The notes beneath the pieces are model-generated. The model had not been told where the DNA came from and ran no database searches. It saw only the letters and a list, made by a program, of their open reading frames with translations. The position numbers were made by a program, and so were the translations under genes. A stretch of DNA of 64,000 bases, taken from assembly GCA_024305405.1 (NCBI GenBank), contig JAKNDB010000068.1:4278501-4342500 (forward strand), read 5' to 3'. The stretch comes from Dirofilaria immitis (Eukaryota; Nematoda; Chromadorea; Rhabditida; Onchocercidae). This document shows, piece by piece, positions 63,090 to 64,000 of this stretch (position 1 is its first letter; every line of letters begins with the position of its first letter).

Positions 63090-64000
63090 GAAACGATCGA
63101 ATATCTAATTTTCAATTTCTCGAGAATTGATAATTTTACATGTATACAATAGAATTGTCTGAAAATGCAACAAATAATCTCATCAGATTTAAAAATTATG
63201 AAAAAATTATTCATTAGTTGAATAATTTTCATGATAAATATCAGCTTTATATTTTGAATAAATAGTGATCTTAGATAATATCACGCAAATTTTTGCACAC
63301 CATAATTATTTTGATTTATATTCTATTAAAGAATTTGAAAGTATGATAGAACTATTATGATGATAACTTTATATCATCATAATTAAAGATGATTTAAAAA
63401 TTTTGTCAAATTTTAGAAATAAAAGATCTTATAATGTCACCTGTATTAGAATCAGAAGACATTTGTATAAACCTGAATATTAAATAATTATGGTGCAAAA
63501 AAGCACAATTTTCAAATCTCAATTAAACTTAAAAATCAACGTAAATAAATTATTTCTTAATCAACGTAAATAAATTAAGAAATAATTTATTTCTTCAATA
63601 TCAGCATAATCTTTAAAAACTCCTTACGGCCTAGTAAATCATCTATAGTTATATTTCTTTAATCATTAACTTTCTGAACTTAATGCTAAAATAACCTTTC
63701 AAAATAAAAATTTTAGTCACAATTTTATAAAATAATCCTAGCAAATATTAACTTCATCGTCGCTTTTTTCAATTAGTAAAGCAATAACAAATTTCAGATT
63801 GAAATTTTTATTTTCGGAAAGAAAGTAAACAAATATGATGACCCAATGGAGCAATCCATCAAAAAGTCTCCTTTAAACACGACCGCTTTTCTTGAAATGA
63901 AAGAATAGATGACGAGAATTGAATGAATAGAGAAGAGAGAGAGAACCGTATTTAATAATCGAGAAGCATTTAGACAATCCCGAGAAAGCCACATTTCACA
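63090..64000. other. Upstream region of Gene C
   Basis: It likely holds the Gene C promoter or leader and contains the 63.54 kb inverted repeat. A minus-strand open frame at 63794-63994 starts near the window edge and is not supported as coding. Confidence 0.5.
63536..63592. repeat. 19-bp inverted repeat overlapping a direct repeat
   Basis: AAATAAATTATTTCTTAAT (63543-63561) pairs with 63574-63592. AATCAACGTAAATAAATTA also occurs twice directly. It is about 460 bp upstream of the Gene C start codon. Confidence 0.6.

Noticed and set aside
63794..63994. Minus-strand 66-codon frame at the right edge
   Set aside because: It contains a (CT)-rich stretch and lies upstream of the Gene C start; chance frame more likely.

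Overview
The window looks like nuclear DNA of a nematode, and the style suggests a clade III/filarial-type worm, although the species is not settled by the sequence. It is extremely AT-rich and has no bacterial-style operons. The genes are made of many short exons (about 20-400 nt) with TTTTCAG-type acceptors and loose GT donors. One gene is a Cys-loop ligand-gated ion channel of an invertebrate type. All recognised genes lie on the minus strand. Nearly all long simple ORFs are exons read past their splice sites, or chance ORFs in AT-rich or tandem-repeat DNA, so the models below were built exon by exon from reading frame, splice motifs and phase continuity.

Gene A (about 1.5-24.75 kb, possibly continuing off the left edge) has more than 20 exons. 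It encodes a long, hydrophilic, low-complexity protein with recurring short Trp/Pro motifs and no recognised catalytic domain. It has at least two internal alternative first exons (start codons at 18905 and 11540). Gene B (45.9-53.7 kb) has 12 exons and encodes a secreted protein of about 505 residues with a clear signal peptide and no recognised family. Gene C (58.7-63.1 kb) has 13 exons and encodes a complete pentameric (Cys-loop) receptor subunit of about 405 residues: signal peptide, 13-residue Cys-loop, M1-M4, anion-channel-like M1-M2 linker, and a very short cysteine-rich M3-M4 loop.

The roughly 21 kb between genes A and B is gene-poor. It holds a 29-bp satellite array of about 1 kb (28.95-30.02 kb), a degenerate ~90-100 bp repeat (27.2-27.8 kb), microsatellites, a decayed BEL/Pao-type retrotransposon fragment (39.7-40.25 kb) and a GC-richer island at 36.3-36.46 kb that could be a distal promoter/first exon. 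The 5 kb between B and C shows no gene. A 122-bp element with 28-bp terminal inverted repeats sits in an intron of gene C.

The most useful observation is technical or evolutionary. In all three genes, otherwise perfectly phased exon chains break at short mononucleotide runs, and in the clear cases restoring one base repairs the frame. Because the same defect hits three unrelated genes, consensus homopolymer errors are more likely than three pseudogenes. I found no CRISPR array, rRNA, tRNA or defence-type system, and no convincing new biological system beyond the items listed.
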